40,549 nucleotides of DNA from Methylocystaceae bacterium (GCA_009773555.1 WSXZ01000048.1:5894-46442), one strand, 5' to 3'; numbered from the stretch's first letter, positions 18,348 to 28,170 are shown. Numbers and translations are program-made. Notes: generated by a model from the letters alone, not told the origin.

Positions 18348-19457
18348 ATGCAGGCGGCGAGGATCACCGTTGGCGCGGTCCTGTTTCCGGCGCTGGCGCT
18401 GGGGCTGGCCGGCGTTTTTCTGTTCGGCGAGCGCTGGATCTCCCAGGTTCCAGCGTCCATCGATTTCGTTCCGCCGACTCTCGCAGCGGTATTGTTGATC
18501 GGGGCCGTCTTCGCCGCCTTGCAGCACGCCGAAATTCTCGGCGCCAAGACGGGCGAACCCTATGGCACGCTTGTGCTCACCATCGCCGTGACCGTTATCG
18601 AGGTCGCGATCATGGCCTCGATGATCGAACATGGAGACGAGGATCCGACCGAAGCGCGCGAGGCGGTGTTCTCCGCAATCATCATCGTTTGCAACGGCCT
18701 TGTCGGGCTCTGCCTTCTGCTCGGCGGCTTCCGTCACCACGAGCAGGAAATTCAGCCGATGGCGACGAGCGCCTATCTGGCCATCCTGATCGCTCTTTCC
18801 GTTCTCACGCTCATTCTGCCGGATTATACGACGTCGAGCTACGGACCTACTCTGTCTACAACTCAGCTCATTTTCGTCAGCGTTCTGTCGGTGCTGCTCT
18901 ACGGCGCATTTCTCTTCATTCAGACCGTGCGGCATCGATCCTACTTTATCGACGTGCATGTCGCCGCGGTGGGCCACGGCGAGGCGAAGCCTTCGCGTGC
19001 GGTGGCGATATTCGCAGTTGCGGGACTGGGCGCCAGCCTGCTTGGCGTCTCGCTTCTCGCGGAGCGTGTCATTCCCGGTCTGGAAGAGGCGCTTCGCTGG
19101 GGGGGCGTCGACGACGTGAACCGGGTGACCGGCGCGGCCGTGGCGATGTTGGTCCTACTGCCCGAATCGATGAACTCCATCCGCGCCGCGACGCGCAACG
19201 CGCTTCAGACAAGCCTCAACGGTGCGCTCGGCTCCGTCGTCGCGACGATCGGGCTCACGGTTCCCGCCGTGGCGCTGTTGAGCGTCGCGACGAACCGGGA
19301 GATCGTCTTCGGTCTCGAAAAACGCGACACCGTCTTGCTGCTGCTGACATTGCTGCTGAGCGTTGTGAGCTTCGGCGCCGGCCGAACGAATCTCATGACC
19401 GGGCTGGTGCATCTCGTCGTTTTCGCGACATATATTTTTCTTTTGTTCGTGCCCTGA
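18348..19457 (+). CDS. Calcium/proton antiporter of the CaCA superfamily (ChaA-like)
   Basis: The 369-residue membrane protein has about 11 hydrophobic segments. Each half holds an alpha-repeat with the conserved acidic site: GEPYGTLVLTIAVTVIEVAI and SLNGALGSVVATIGLTVPAV. These define cation/proton exchangers of the ChaA/y4hA type, which export Ca2+ or Na+/K+ in exchange for protons. Ion specificity is not certain. The acidic stretch EHGDEDPTEA sits between helices. The glutathione S-transferase gene follows after 20 bases and is probably co-transcribed. Confidence 0.88.
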   Translation: MQAARITVGAVLFPALALGLAGVFLFGERWISQVPASIDFVPPTLAAVLLIGAVFAALQHAEILGAKTGEPYGTLVLTIAVTVIEVAIMASMIEHGDEDPTEAREAVFSAIIIVCNGLVGLCLLLGGFRHHEQEIQPMATSAYLAILIALSVLTLILPDYTTSSYGPTLSTTQLIFVSVLSVLLYGAFLFIQTVRHRSYFIDVHVAAVGHGEAKPSRAVAIFAVAGLGASLLGVSLLAERVIPGLEEALRWGGVDDVNRVTGAAVAMLVLLPESMNSIRAATRNALQTSLNGALGSVVATIGLTVPAVALLSVATNREIVFGLEKRDTVLLLLTLLLSVVSFGAGRTNLMTGLVHLVVFATYIFLLFVP

Positions 19458-19477
19458 TTGTCACGCGTGGAGCGCCA

Positions 19478-20122
19478 ATGAACGACGACAATCCGATCTT
19501 GTTTTACGCGCCGCGCACGCGGGCCTCTAGCGTGCTGACTCTGCTTGAGGAACTCGACGTTCCCTACGAGCTGCGCCTGTTGAATTTCCAGCTCGGCGAA
19601 CAGCGCAAGCCCGAATACCTCGCCGTCAATCCACTCGGCAAAGTGCCAGCCATTGTTCATAATGGCGCGCTCGTGACCGAGCTTGGCGCGATTTTCATCT
19701 ATCTTGCCGACGCTTTTCCGCGGAAAGGACTCGCGCCGGCGATTGGCGACGCCTTACGCGGGCCTTATCTGCGCTGGCTCGTGTTCTACGGGTCGGCGTT
19801 CGAGCCTGCGATCGTCGATCGTTCGATGAAGCGCGAGCCGGCGCCTGCAAGCAGAAGTTCCTACGGCGATTTTGATGGCGTCATGGCGCTGATCAACGCG
19901 CAATTGACGCAAGGCCCTTATCTCTTCGGCGAGCGCTTCACCGCCGCCGACATTCTTTGGGGCGGCGCGCTGCGGTGGACAGTCGGTTTTGGCCTTGTTC
20001 CCGAAAGCGCGCAAATCCGCGCCTATGTCGAGCGCGTGACGTCGCGTCCAAGCTTTGCGCGCGTTGCGCAGACCGACGAAGAGTTGCTCAAGATTCAAGA
20101 AGCGGCGGCGGCGGGCAAATGA
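19478..20122 (+). CDS. Glutathione S-transferase family protein
   Basis: The 214-residue product has the thioredoxin-like N-terminal domain with ILFYAPRTRASSVLTLLEEL (serine/arginine in the glutathione-site loop), the cis-proline segment NPLGKVPAIV and the ES-type ELGAIFIYLAD. The helical C-terminal domain contains FTAADILWGGALRW, the usual capping motif. It probably conjugates or reduces electrophilic substrates in the cytoplasm; the substrate is unknown. The start at 19478 is preceded by GTGGAG and lies 20 bases after the antiporter stop. Confidence 0.9.
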   Translation: MNDDNPILFYAPRTRASSVLTLLEELDVPYELRLLNFQLGEQRKPEYLAVNPLGKVPAIVHNGALVTELGAIFIYLADAFPRKGLAPAIGDALRGPYLRWLVFYGSAFEPAIVDRSMKREPAPASRSSYGDFDGVMALINAQLTQGPYLFGERFTAADILWGGALRWTVGFGLVPESAQIRAYVERVTSRPSFARVAQTDEELLKIQEAAAAGK

Positions 20123-20129
20123 GGCGTCT

Positions 20130-20152
20130 TCTCTCTCCCGATGGGAGAGAGA
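20130..20152. terminator. Hairpin between convergent gst and ung genes
   Basis: A perfect 10-bp stem (TCTCTCTCCC paired with GGGAGAGAGA) with a three-base loop lies 8 bases past the GST stop. It has no T-run but sits between convergent genes, as expected for a bidirectional terminator. It resembles the shortest palindromic repeat unit elsewhere in the window. Confidence 0.5.
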
Positions 20153-20181
20153 TTCGCGCACGACTTTCGCGCGCTCGAACG

Positions 20182-20814
20182 TCACCAGTCGATCGGCGTT
20201 TCCGCGTGCGCGATCAGGTAATCATTCGCCTTCGAGAAATGCTTGCAGCCGAAAAAGCCATTGTTCGCCGAAAGCGGCGATGGATGCCCGGCGCCCTTGC
20301 GCCGGGCATAAGCGCCCCACAGCATGAACGCAACGCCTTCGCGTTCGCGCGATAGCGCGTGAATGGCGGCGTCGGTGAATTGCTCCCAGCCCTTGTTCTG
20401 ATGCGAACCGGCGGCGTTCTCGCGCACGGTGAGCGTGGCGTTAAGCAGCAGCACGCCTTGTCGCGCCCAGCGCGAAAGATCGGGATCGCGCGAGACCGGA
20501 CGGCCGAGATCGGCTTCGATTTCCTTGAAGATGTTTTGCAGCGAGGGCGGCGGCGGCGTCGTCGCGCCGACGGCGAAGCAAAGGCCGCAGGCTTGGCCGG
20601 CGCCGTGATAGGGGTCTTGCCCGAGAATGACGACTTTCACCGTGTCGAACGGACATTCGTCGAAGGCGCGAAAAATCTGCGACGCCGGCGGGTAGATCCG
20701 GCCCGCGACATATTCGCCGCGGACAAATTCCCGCAGCGCGCGGAAATAGGGCTGGTCGAATTCCGCAGCGAGATGTTTGCGCCAGCTTTCTTCGATGCGG
20801 ACGGGTTTGGTCAT
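20182..20814 (-). CDS. ung: Uracil-DNA glycosylase, family 1, with an apparent internal gap
   Basis: The 210-residue enzyme removes uracil from DNA. The catalytic aspartate motif GQDPYHGAGQACGLCF and the LLLNATLTVREN motif are intact, as is the second catalytic motif HPSPLSA. Family members normally have about 12-14 residues between the WGA(Y/H)A.KKG strand and HPSPLSA; here ARRKGA runs straight into GHPSPLSA. The gap keeps frame. At DNA level it falls on a GC hairpin (GCCCGGCGCC/GGCGCCGGGC type) around 20290-20312. The activity of the shortened form is uncertain. Confidence 0.9.
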   Translation of the reverse strand: MTKPVRIEESWRKHLAAEFDQPYFRALREFVRGEYVAGRIYPPASQIFRAFDECPFDTVKVVILGQDPYHGAGQACGLCFAVGATTPPPPSLQNIFKEIEADLGRPVSRDPDLSRWARQGVLLLNATLTVRENAAGSHQNKGWEQFTDAAIHALSREREGVAFMLWGAYARRKGAGHPSPLSANNGFFGCKHFSKANDYLIAHAETPIDW

Positions 20815-20838
20815 TTTGAAGGGCCGATCGTATCGAAT

Positions 20839-20889
20839 TTATTTCGCGTCCAAAATATCGTCGACGGCGTGGAGGAATTCGCGAGCCAT
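20839..20889 (-). pseudogene. Possible 16-codon stub of a HEPN (DUF86) toxin gene
   Basis: Directly overlapping the nucleotidyltransferase stop in a TAATG is a 16-codon frame reading MAREFLHAVDDILDAK. That pattern (Leu, two acids, Ile-Leu-Asp-Ala) matches the N-terminal helix of HEPN/DUF86 proteins that pair with such nucleotidyltransferases. It stops at 20839, 25 bases before ung. The position and overlap are what a MNT-HEPN operon would show. The assignment rests on 16 residues, so it is tentative. Confidence 0.4.
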
Positions 20890-21185
20890 TAAAAAACGCG
20901 GACCGCCGATTTCTCGATCGCATGGCGCAGGCGAGGATGCAGGCCGTCCCGAGTGGTCAAATCCACCGCAGTCTTCAATTCATCCTCGAGAAAAAGTTTA
21001 ATGCCGACAAGATCAAATGCGTTGAATCGGCTGGCGGGATCATAGTCGATGAAAAGATCGAGATCGCTGTCCGCAGTCGCTTCATCGCGTGCGGCGGAGC
21101 CAAAGAGGAACAACGATGTCGCGCCGCGAGCCTTGATGGCCGGCGCGTATTCCTGCAGTCGCGTGATGGCTTCGACACGTTTCAT
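20889..21185 (-). CDS. Minimal nucleotidyltransferase (MntA-type antitoxin family)
   Basis: The 98-residue protein has the pol-beta type nucleotidyltransferase signature FLFGSAARDEATADSDLDLF, with the GSxxR loop and the two metal-binding aspartates of SDxDL. The size is that of the MNT proteins that act as antitoxins by AMPylating HEPN RNases. In a complete system the HEPN gene overlaps or follows it; here only a short stub follows. An orphan MNT could be a relic or serve another HEPN protein elsewhere. Confidence 0.85.
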   Translation of the reverse strand: MKRVEAITRLQEYAPAIKARGATSLFLFGSAARDEATADSDLDLFIDYDPASRFNAFDLVGIKLFLEDELKTAVDLTTRDGLHPRLRHAIEKSAVRVF

Positions 21186-21217
21186 AAAGGCAGTCTAATC
21201 GAAAAGCGCGCGTCTGC

Positions 21218-22537
21218 TCAATCCTGCAGCGGGCCCCAGGCGGGATCGCTCGCAAAGCCTGGCGTCGGGACCTGAGTCTCCGACCGGCCGAAGACGTCGA
21301 CCATGTGGATTTTCGGTCCGCCGCCGCCCGAAGAATCGCGGAAGAACATCAGGAAGAGACCGTTGGGCGCCCAGGTCGGCCCTTCATTGTGAAAGCCCTC
21401 GGTGAGAATGCGCTCGCCGGAGCCGTCAATCTTCATGACGCCGATCGAGAAGTTGCCGCCGTTCTGCTTGGTGAAGGCGATGTAGTCGCCCTTCGGGGAC
21501 CAGACAGGCGTCGAATAGCGGCCGCCGCCGAATGAAATGCGCTTCGCCTCGCCGCCATGCGCGCCCATGACGTAGATCTGCTGCGAACCGCCGCGATCGC
21601 TCTCGAAGACGATCCGTGCGCCGTCGGGCGAGTAGGAGGGCGCGGTGTCGATGGCGCCGGTGTCGGTCAGACGCATCGTCGTGCGCGAGCGCAGATCCAT
21701 CGTATAAAGATTGGTCGTCGAGCCCTGCGCCAGCGACATGATGATCTTCTGTCCGTCGGGCGAGAACCGCGGCGAGAAGGTCATGCCCGGAAAATTGCCG
21801 ACCACTTCGCGCTGACTGTTCTCGATATTCATCAACAGGACTTTCGGGTCGCCGTCGGCGCCAAACGACATGTAGGTGACGTCGAGCGAATTGGGCGAAA
21901 ACCGCGGCGTGACGACGAGTTCGTCGCCGCGCGTCAAATAGCGCACATTCGCGCCGTCCTGATCCATCATGGCGAGGCGCTTGCGGCGCCTTTCCTTTGA
22001 GCCGGTTTCATCGACGAAGACGACGCGCGTGTCGAAGAATCCTTTCTCGCCAGTGATGCGGGAAAAAACCGCGTCAGAGAGGAGATGCGCGACGCGCCGC
22101 ATATTGGCGGCCTCGGTGACATATTGCTGGCCCGCGACTTGTTCGCCCGTCGTCACGTCGAAGAGTCGGAACTCCGTCTTCAGCCTGCCGTCGCCGGCGC
22201 GTTGTGAGCGACCCGTGAGGACAAATTGCGCGTTCACCGCCTTGAAGGCGGCGAGATAGGGCGCGGCGTCCGGCGGCGCGGCGTTTGCGGGCAGGGCGCC
22301 GGGGTCGATCGGATTCAAGAACACCGAGCGCTTGAAGTTGTTGAGCGTCACGGAGGTCACGGTGCGCGCGGCGTCGTCGCCGACAAAAGGCGCGACGGCG
22401 ATATTGACCGGCTGAAAGCCGCCGCCCTTGAGATCGATGATGCGTCCGGCGCGCGCCAGAGATGCGGGAAGGAAAGGGGCGAACGTCGCGCCGGCGAGGA
22501 GGCCGGCGGCGGCGCGGCGGGTGATGCAGCGTGTCAT
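21218..22537 (-). CDS. tolB: Tol-Pal system beta-propeller protein TolB
   Basis: The 439-residue periplasmic protein has a twin-arginine-like signal region ([19 protein letters not shown]), an N-terminal alpha/beta domain ([16 protein letters not shown]) and a six-bladed propeller of WD-like PD repeats ([58 protein letters not shown]). It binds Pal and TolA and helps constrict the outer membrane during division. It is the last tol gene here; tolA is 238 bases upstream across a repeat. Pal is not in the part of the cluster seen. Confidence 0.96.
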   Translation of the reverse strand: MTRCITRRAAAGLLAGATFAPFLPASLARAGRIIDLKGGGFQPVNIAVAPFVGDDAARTVTSVTLNNFKRSVFLNPIDPGALPANAAPPDAAPYLAAFKAVNAQFVLTGRSQRAGDGRLKTEFRLFDVTTGEQVAGQQYVTEAANMRRVAHLLSDAVFSRITGEKGFFDTRVVFVDETGSKERRRKRLAMMDQDGANVRYLTRGDELVVTPRFSPNSLDVTYMSFGADGDPKVLLMNIENSQREVVGNFPGMTFSPRFSPDGQKIIMSLAQGSTTNLYTMDLRSRTTMRLTDTGAIDTAPSYSPDGARIVFESDRGGSQQIYVMGAHGGEAKRISFGGGRYSTPVWSPKGDYIAFTKQNGGNFSIGVMKIDGSGERILTEGFHNEGPTWAPNGLFLMFFRDSSGGGGPKIHMVDVFGRSETQVPTPGFASDPAWGPLQD

Positions 22538-22620
22538 AGGCGATATCTTTCAAGCATCGGCGTGAAGAAAGCGTAGCGCTTTGCCGCGATGGACGAGGTT
22601 GTCGGCGAGAGCCTCATCGA

Positions 22621-22743
22621 CCCCCTCCCCAACCCTCCCCCGCTACGCGGGAGAGGGAGCAGATTTTGCGCTTCATACGCATCGCGCAAGCGCTGATCGT
22701 TAGCGTCCCCTCTCCCGCGAAGCGGGGGAGGGACAGGGTGGGG
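22621..22743. repeat. Composite inverted palindromic repeat between tolA and tolB
   Basis: Two arms of about 37-40 bases face each other. Each combines a CCTCCCCAACCCTCCCC-type or GGGGGAGGGACAGGGTG-type tail with a CCCCGCTACGCGGGAGAGG hairpin, and about 45 bases separate them. The same composite recurs at 29326-29453. It splits the tol cluster and may attenuate transcription into tolB. Confidence 0.8.
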
Positions 22744-22775
22744 GCGAATCCGTTCACCTTGAACAACGCCGCTCA

Positions 22776-23906
22776 CTAATTCGCATCCTGGAAGCGGATC
22801 GTGACGTCGTGTAGCGCCTCTTCATAATAGGGCAGGAACTCGGGCGGTATCCGCATCGGGCTGCAGCGTCGCACCGCCTGCATCGCCTGTTCGCCGCGGG
22901 CATGCTCGGTCGGGCTCGCCGAGGCGTTCAGCAGTTTCGGACGCCCTTCGAGTTCGCCGTCGCGGGAAAGATGGAACTCGACGATCGGCGTATAGCTCTG
23001 CCCGCCGAGCGACAATCCAGACGCCCAGCAGGGATAGTAGTGGTCGTGAATGTAGGCGGCGATGCGCGCCTCCATCGAAGCCGACATCGTTGCGGCCGCT
23101 CCCGTTGGCGCGCCGAGCGCCGCGGCCTGCGTCGCTCTGCCCGTCGCGGCCTTGCGTTGCGGCGCTTCGTGGCTCAGCAATTTCGAGATGCTGGCGGCGT
23201 CGAATTTCGACTTCGGCGCGTTCTCCTCGCCCGACTTCGGCGCCAGTTCGCCGATCGATGTCTCAGGCTCAGGCTTGTCTTGCGGCTTTTTGCTGTCGAG
23301 CAGCTTCGCTACCTCGTCGATCTTGAGCCGCTCTTTCGGCTTCTCCGTCGCCGCCGCATCCTTTGCCGTGTGGTCCGGCTTCGTGCGTGCGGGCGGCTTT
23401 GGCTTCACGACTTCGGCTTCTTCGGGTTCTTTCTTCTCGGGCTCTTTTTTGTCGGGTTCCGGCGGCGCGGCCTTAGGCTTCGCAACCGGCTTGGGCTCGG
23501 GCTGTTTTTCGACGGGCTTTGGCGGCGGCTCCGGCTTTGGCGGCAGCGCGGCGACTCGCTTGGGCGGCGTCGGCGGCGCATCGTCGGCGGTCGGCTGCGG
23601 CAGCGGACGTACGGGCGGCGGCGGCGTCGCTATGTCCTTCTTCGCCTGTGCAAGCGGCGGCTCAGGCTTCGTCTCGGCTTCCGGCGCGACCTTGTCCACG
23701 CGCGGCGTGGGCTTGATCTCGCGCGCGGTTTTCTCGCCCTTCATGATCTGGGTGAGTTCGCTGTCGGTGACGAGGTCGACCGGAACCGTCTCCACCGCAT
23801 CATCGAATTTGCGGGCGTCGGAAAACAGGACGAACGCCGCCAGAAGCAATCCCGCGTGGATCGCCGAGGAGAGAGGAAAACCCGGTTCGGAGCGCGAAAT
23901 TTTCAC
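22776..23906 (-). CDS. tolA: Tol-Pal system protein TolA (cell-envelope energy transducer)
   Basis: The 376-residue protein has one N-terminal membrane helix (SSAIHAGLLLAAFVLF), a long Pro/Lys/Glu-rich periplasmic rod (repeated KPEPPPKP and KKEPEKKEPEE segments) and a C-terminal domain from about residue 285 (ARIAAYIHDHYYPCWASG, RRCSPMRIPPEFLPYYEE). TolA transmits proton-motive force from TolQR to TolB and Pal. The C-terminal half is TonB/TolA-like in its YTPIVEFHLSRDGEL. The gene starts 11 bases after tolR. Confidence 0.93.
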   Translation of the reverse strand: MKISRSEPGFPLSSAIHAGLLLAAFVLFSDARKFDDAVETVPVDLVTDSELTQIMKGEKTAREIKPTPRVDKVAPEAETKPEPPLAQAKKDIATPPPPVRPLPQPTADDAPPTPPKRVAALPPKPEPPPKPVEKQPEPKPVAKPKAAPPEPDKKEPEKKEPEEAEVVKPKPPARTKPDHTAKDAAATEKPKERLKIDEVAKLLDSKKPQDKPEPETSIGELAPKSGEENAPKSKFDAASISKLLSHEAPQRKAATGRATQAAALGAPTGAAATMSASMEARIAAYIHDHYYPCWASGLSLGGQSYTPIVEFHLSRDGELEGRPKLLNASASPTEHARGEQAMQAVRRCSPMRIPPEFLPYYEEALHDVTIRFQDAN

Positions 23907-23917
23907 TTCCGCTCAGC

Positions 23918-24367
23918 TCACTTCTTCTCCTGCTCCGTCACCAGCGCGACCTTCTTGTAGCCGGCGCTGATGACAAGCGACATCACTTCGGCGACGCGGC
24001 CGTAGTTGACCGCCTTGGAGCCGCGCACATAGATGCGTTCGTCGAATCCTTGCTTCACGGCTTCCTTCAGCCTGTCGAGCAGCTGTGTCGTCTCGACCGG
24101 CTGATCCATCAGGAACACCTGTCCCTTCTCGTCGATGGCGATCGAGACCGGTTTCTGATCGATATTGAGCGCGCCGGCCTTGGTCTGCGGAAGATCGACG
24201 GCGACGCCGGTGGCGAGCAGCGGCGCCGCCACCATGAAGATGATGAGCAGCACCAGCATGACGTCGATGAACGGCGTCATGTTGATTTCGGCCATGGCGC
24301 CGTAGCGCGGCACGCCGCGCCGACGCCTGCCGCCCTTGCGTCCCGGAGTCGAGAGGGAAGCGCCCAT
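23918..24367 (-). CDS. tolR: Tol-Pal system protein TolR (ExbD family)
   Basis: The 149-residue protein has a basic cytoplasmic tail (GRKGGRRRRG), one membrane helix with the proton-channel aspartate (MTPFIDVMLVLLIIFMVAAP) and a periplasmic domain with LPQTKA and DERIYVRGSKAVNYGRVAEV. With TolQ it forms the proton-driven motor of the Tol-Pal complex. It lies 9 bases downstream of tolQ. Confidence 0.95.
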   Translation of the reverse strand: MGASLSTPGRKGGRRRRGVPRYGAMAEINMTPFIDVMLVLLIIFMVAAPLLATGVAVDLPQTKAGALNIDQKPVSIAIDEKGQVFLMDQPVETTQLLDRLKEAVKQGFDERIYVRGSKAVNYGRVAEVMSLVISAGYKKVALVTEQEKK

Positions 24368-24376
24368 GCGTGCTCC

Positions 24377-25120
<744 letters not shown>

Positions 25121-25301
25121 GATTTGTCCTTGAGTCGTCAGGCGCTCTGCGGCGGCTTTGGCTGCGACGCCCGGTCTATCGCCCGCAATTTCGCCATTTG
25201 TGGGGCTGCGATGCGCCGCACAACAAACCATAGGGAGGACGGGTTAACAAGGTGTGAGGGTTAAGCAAAGCTTAGCCAAGCGGATGGGTTCTGGCGGCGC
25301 C

Positions 25302-26270
25302 TCAGTCATTGAGCCGGTAAATCCACCATCCCTTGTGCTGATAGACAAGGGAAAATCGCGTCAGCGGCGAGGGCAGGGAAGTGGAGAACGGCAATAGCCG
25401 CGCAATCAGCCTGTCGCCGTCGCTCTTGCGCTGGAAATAATGCAGCCGCGTCGCGCCGCCCATCGGTTCGACGGCGAAGCCGCTTTCGATCTTTTGATCG
25501 CGCATCCATTGTTGCGCGGATTTGATGAGACCGTGCGAAACGCCGGTCGCGGCGAAATCCTTATAGGCGATGGAGAGCTGTTGCGGCCGTGCGGCGGCGA
25601 GCATCCACGCGTCCGAAATGCGCACGGCGACATAGGCGGGCTTGCCGTCCGCAAGCTTCTTCAACGCCTCGCTCGCGCGCGTCTCATCGGAATCGAGCAG
25701 CGCGTCCATGAAACGCGTGAAGCTGTTCGCTGAAGAAGTCGGGACTCCCGCGCCCCATCGCGCGCGCTCCGCCGCCCCCGCGGCCGACCAGGCGGCGGGC
25801 AACAGCAGTCCGCGCGCCTCTGCGTCGTCGAGCGGCGCGGCGCGTCCGGCGACGAGCCGAATCGTGCGCGAGAAGTCCCACCACGCCAGCACGACGGCGT
25901 CCTGCGGCGTATGTTCGCGGATTGCGGCGAGAACCTTCGCCGCATCGGCTGCCGAAACCTCTGCGAAGAAGATCGGCTCCGTCACCTGATTGCGCCACGT
26001 GAGCGGCGTCAGCCGACCTGCGTCATCGCGGGCGACGACGCCGGCGGCGATAGGGCGGCGCTCGTCCTTCGCCGAGACCTCGATCTGCTGGAGGCGCTCG
26101 GGCGTAAGTCCCAGGCCTTCGACATCCTTCGCCGCGTCCGCCGAGATTGGCGCGAGCCGCGTTTCAAACGGCGCGGTGGGATTGAGTCCGGCGTAGATCG
26201 CCCAGCCGAGCAGGGCGAAGCCGAAGACGATGAGGGCGACGCCGGCGATGAACCGAATGCGGGGAGTCAT
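25302..26270 (-). CDS. haoB: Hydroxylamine oxidation protein HaoB
   Basis: The 322-residue protein has one N-terminal membrane helix (FIAGVALIVFGFALLGWAIY) and a large periplasmic part. It follows haoA on the same strand, and the segments AVVLAWWDFSRTIRLVAGR and GWWIYRLND agree with what I recall of the HaoB family. HaoB accompanies HaoA in ammonia oxidisers and several methanotrophs; its function is not known, though a role in maturation or electron transfer is assumed. About 143 bases holding a palindromic repeat separate it from haoA. Confidence 0.85.
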   Translation of the reverse strand: MTPRIRFIAGVALIVFGFALLGWAIYAGLNPTAPFETRLAPISADAAKDVEGLGLTPERLQQIEVSAKDERRPIAAGVVARDDAGRLTPLTWRNQVTEPIFFAEVSAADAAKVLAAIREHTPQDAVVLAWWDFSRTIRLVAGRAAPLDDAEARGLLLPAAWSAAGAAERARWGAGVPTSSANSFTRFMDALLDSDETRASEALKKLADGKPAYVAVRISDAWMLAAARPQQLSIAYKDFAATGVSHGLIKSAQQWMRDQKIESGFAVEPMGGATRLHYFQRKSDGDRLIARLLPFSTSLPSPLTRFSLVYQHKGWWIYRLND

Positions 26271-26307
26271 GTGCGTCCACTGTCAGAGGTCATTGCCGCA
26301 CCCGATT

Positions 26308-26402
26308 GTCATTCCCGCGAAAGCGGGAATCCAGAGCAACAGCCGATTCTATCGCAGAACGCCCCTGGATTCCCGGTCGCGCTTTCGCGCGCCGGGAATG
26401 AC
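26308..26402. repeat. Inverted palindromic repeat between haoA and haoB
   Basis: GTCATTCCCGCGAAAGCGGG opens a 95-base element that closes with the reverse complement pattern ending CGCGCCGGGAATGAC. The arms of about 30 bases each contain their own hairpins (CCCGC/GCGGG and GGCGC/GCGCC types) around a 35-base core. It belongs to the widespread proteobacterial repeat family read as CHSRESGNP in one frame. It starts 12 bases after the haoA stop and may reduce transcription into haoB. Confidence 0.85.
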
Positions 26403-26413
26403 ATGCGGGACCC

Positions 26414-28013
26414 TCAACCCGCCTTGCTCTTGCGGCGCATGAGCAGACCGGCGCCGGCAAGCATGGCCAGCAGTCCGAGGCCGCCCGCAAAGGCGCGGCG
26501 CGCCGGCGAGTCGAGATCGAGGTCGCCGCGCTTCTGGCCGGCGATGCGCTTCAGCTCGGCGCGGATTTCCGCGGCTTCGCGCAGCTTCAGCCTTCGGTAT
26601 AGGTGTAGCCGCCGGGGTTCATATGCGCGAGCCCCTTGTAGTGCTTGATCTGATGGTGCTCCCACATGTCGGCGAAGACATATTCGATGGCGCTCGGATT
26701 ATTGCCCTTCTGCCAGAACAGCTGGAAGAAGCCGCCCGCGTCGTCCTTCTCGGGCGCCGGCGGCGCCGGTCGGTTCGTGGTCTGACCCGGCAGCAGCCTG
26801 TCGTTGTAGAGCTTCACCAGGACGCTGCGCGCTTTCTCGGTGATGTCGAGGCCGGAGACGATGCCCTTATCCATGCCGTCGAGATAGGCGCGCGCGAAGC
26901 TGTCGGAGTGACAATTGGAGCAGGTCGAAACCCACGACTCCTTGCGCTGCGTGAACCAGGGGTGGTTGAGGTTCTCCGCGATCTTCGGCATCGGCACGAA
27001 GGCCCAGCGCGACTTGCGCACCATGTTGTGCGTGAACTTGCCCTGATATTCCATGTGGCAGAAGGCGCAGGTCGGGGCGTTCATATTGCCCTTTTCCATC
27101 GCGTCGGCGAGGCGGACGTTCCAGTCCCATGTGTCGCCGCGCGTTGGCAGATCGCGCAGGCCTGCGGCTTACGCGCCTGCACGGCCGAGAATTCGTGCCG
27201 CGTGTGGCAGGAGTTACAGGTCGTCTGCGGCGTGTGGCAAAAGGTGCAGCCCTCCGCGACTTCGCGTTGCTCCATCGCCGCCCACACCGCGTTCTCGACA
27301 TTGGCTTTCATCGAGAGCGCGTGTGAGGGATGGCCGGGCTTCCATTGATCCTGCGGCCAGGTGAAGGTGTCGCGTTCTGATTCGCGTTCGGCGAACTGCT
27401 GCACATGGCATTGTCCGCAGGCGGCCGCGTCGGGCATGCGCAATTCGGCCTTGTGCTGGCCGTGATCCTTGCCGACTCCCATATGGCAGTCGATGCAGCC
27501 GACCTCCTTCAGCGGTTCGCCGTCCTTGAGCGTTCCCATCGAACGGAGATTGTTCTCGACCTCCGTGATCATCGCCTTCTTATAGGCGCGCGCATCCGAA
27601 TCCGGCAGATTGCGGATCGCGTCGAGATTGCCATGCACGCTGCCCTTCCAGCTGTGCGTCCAGCCCGGCGTCACTTGGCTGTGGCATTCGACGCATTGCG
27701 CGCGCTGCGCGTCGACGTCGATCGTTTGCGGCGGCTTATAGAAGTCGTGCGGATTGAGATATTTCGAGATCGGGATCGGCTCCCAATATTTCGAGAACGA
27801 GCCTTTGCCGGCGCCTTGCGATTCGTCATAGTAGCGCTTGGTCAGAGCGTCATAGAGCTCCTTGGGCGAGGCGGTCTTCGCAAGACCCAGCGCCTTGAAG
27901 GTTTCATCAGGCGTGTCCGCAAGAGCTGGCGCGCAGAGGACAAACGTCACGGCGAAGGCGAAGATCAGCGCGAGGCGAGCCGCGTAATGAGAAATCCTTA
28001 TTGAACTCAGCAT
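26414..28013 (-). pseudogene. haoA: Octaheme hydroxylamine oxidoreductase HaoA, frame broken at two points
   Basis: Eight c-heme sites are present when frames are joined: CVECH, CIDCH, CGQCH, CTFCH, CNSCH, CAICQ (H in frame-corrected sequence), CAFCH and CSNCH, beginning at residue 107 after a signal peptide (MLSSIRISHYAARLALIFAF). HaoA oxidises hydroxylamine in the periplasm, protecting methanotrophs whose methane monooxygenase co-oxidises ammonia. Break 1, near 27150, falls in heme site 6; one added base gives CAICH and continues as TRGDTWDWNVRLADAMEKG. Break 2, near 26590, follows GGYTYTEG; one added G gives WKLREAAEIRAEL and a C-terminal membrane helix. With both repairs the gene is 1602 bases (533 residues). 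The 28013 ATG has GGGAG upstream. Confidence 0.85.
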
Positions 28014-28170
28014 GCTCCCTCGCCCCTTCTGCGTCTGGCTGCATTGTCGGGGCCGAGGCGGCCACAGGAAAGGACCACAGGCGTTCCCGCCAATGAGGCC
28101 ACCCCCCGGGTCGGCCCTATGGGTCGTCAAAACGCTTCCTGACGATAAATGATGGTTTTCTGGAGAAGCC

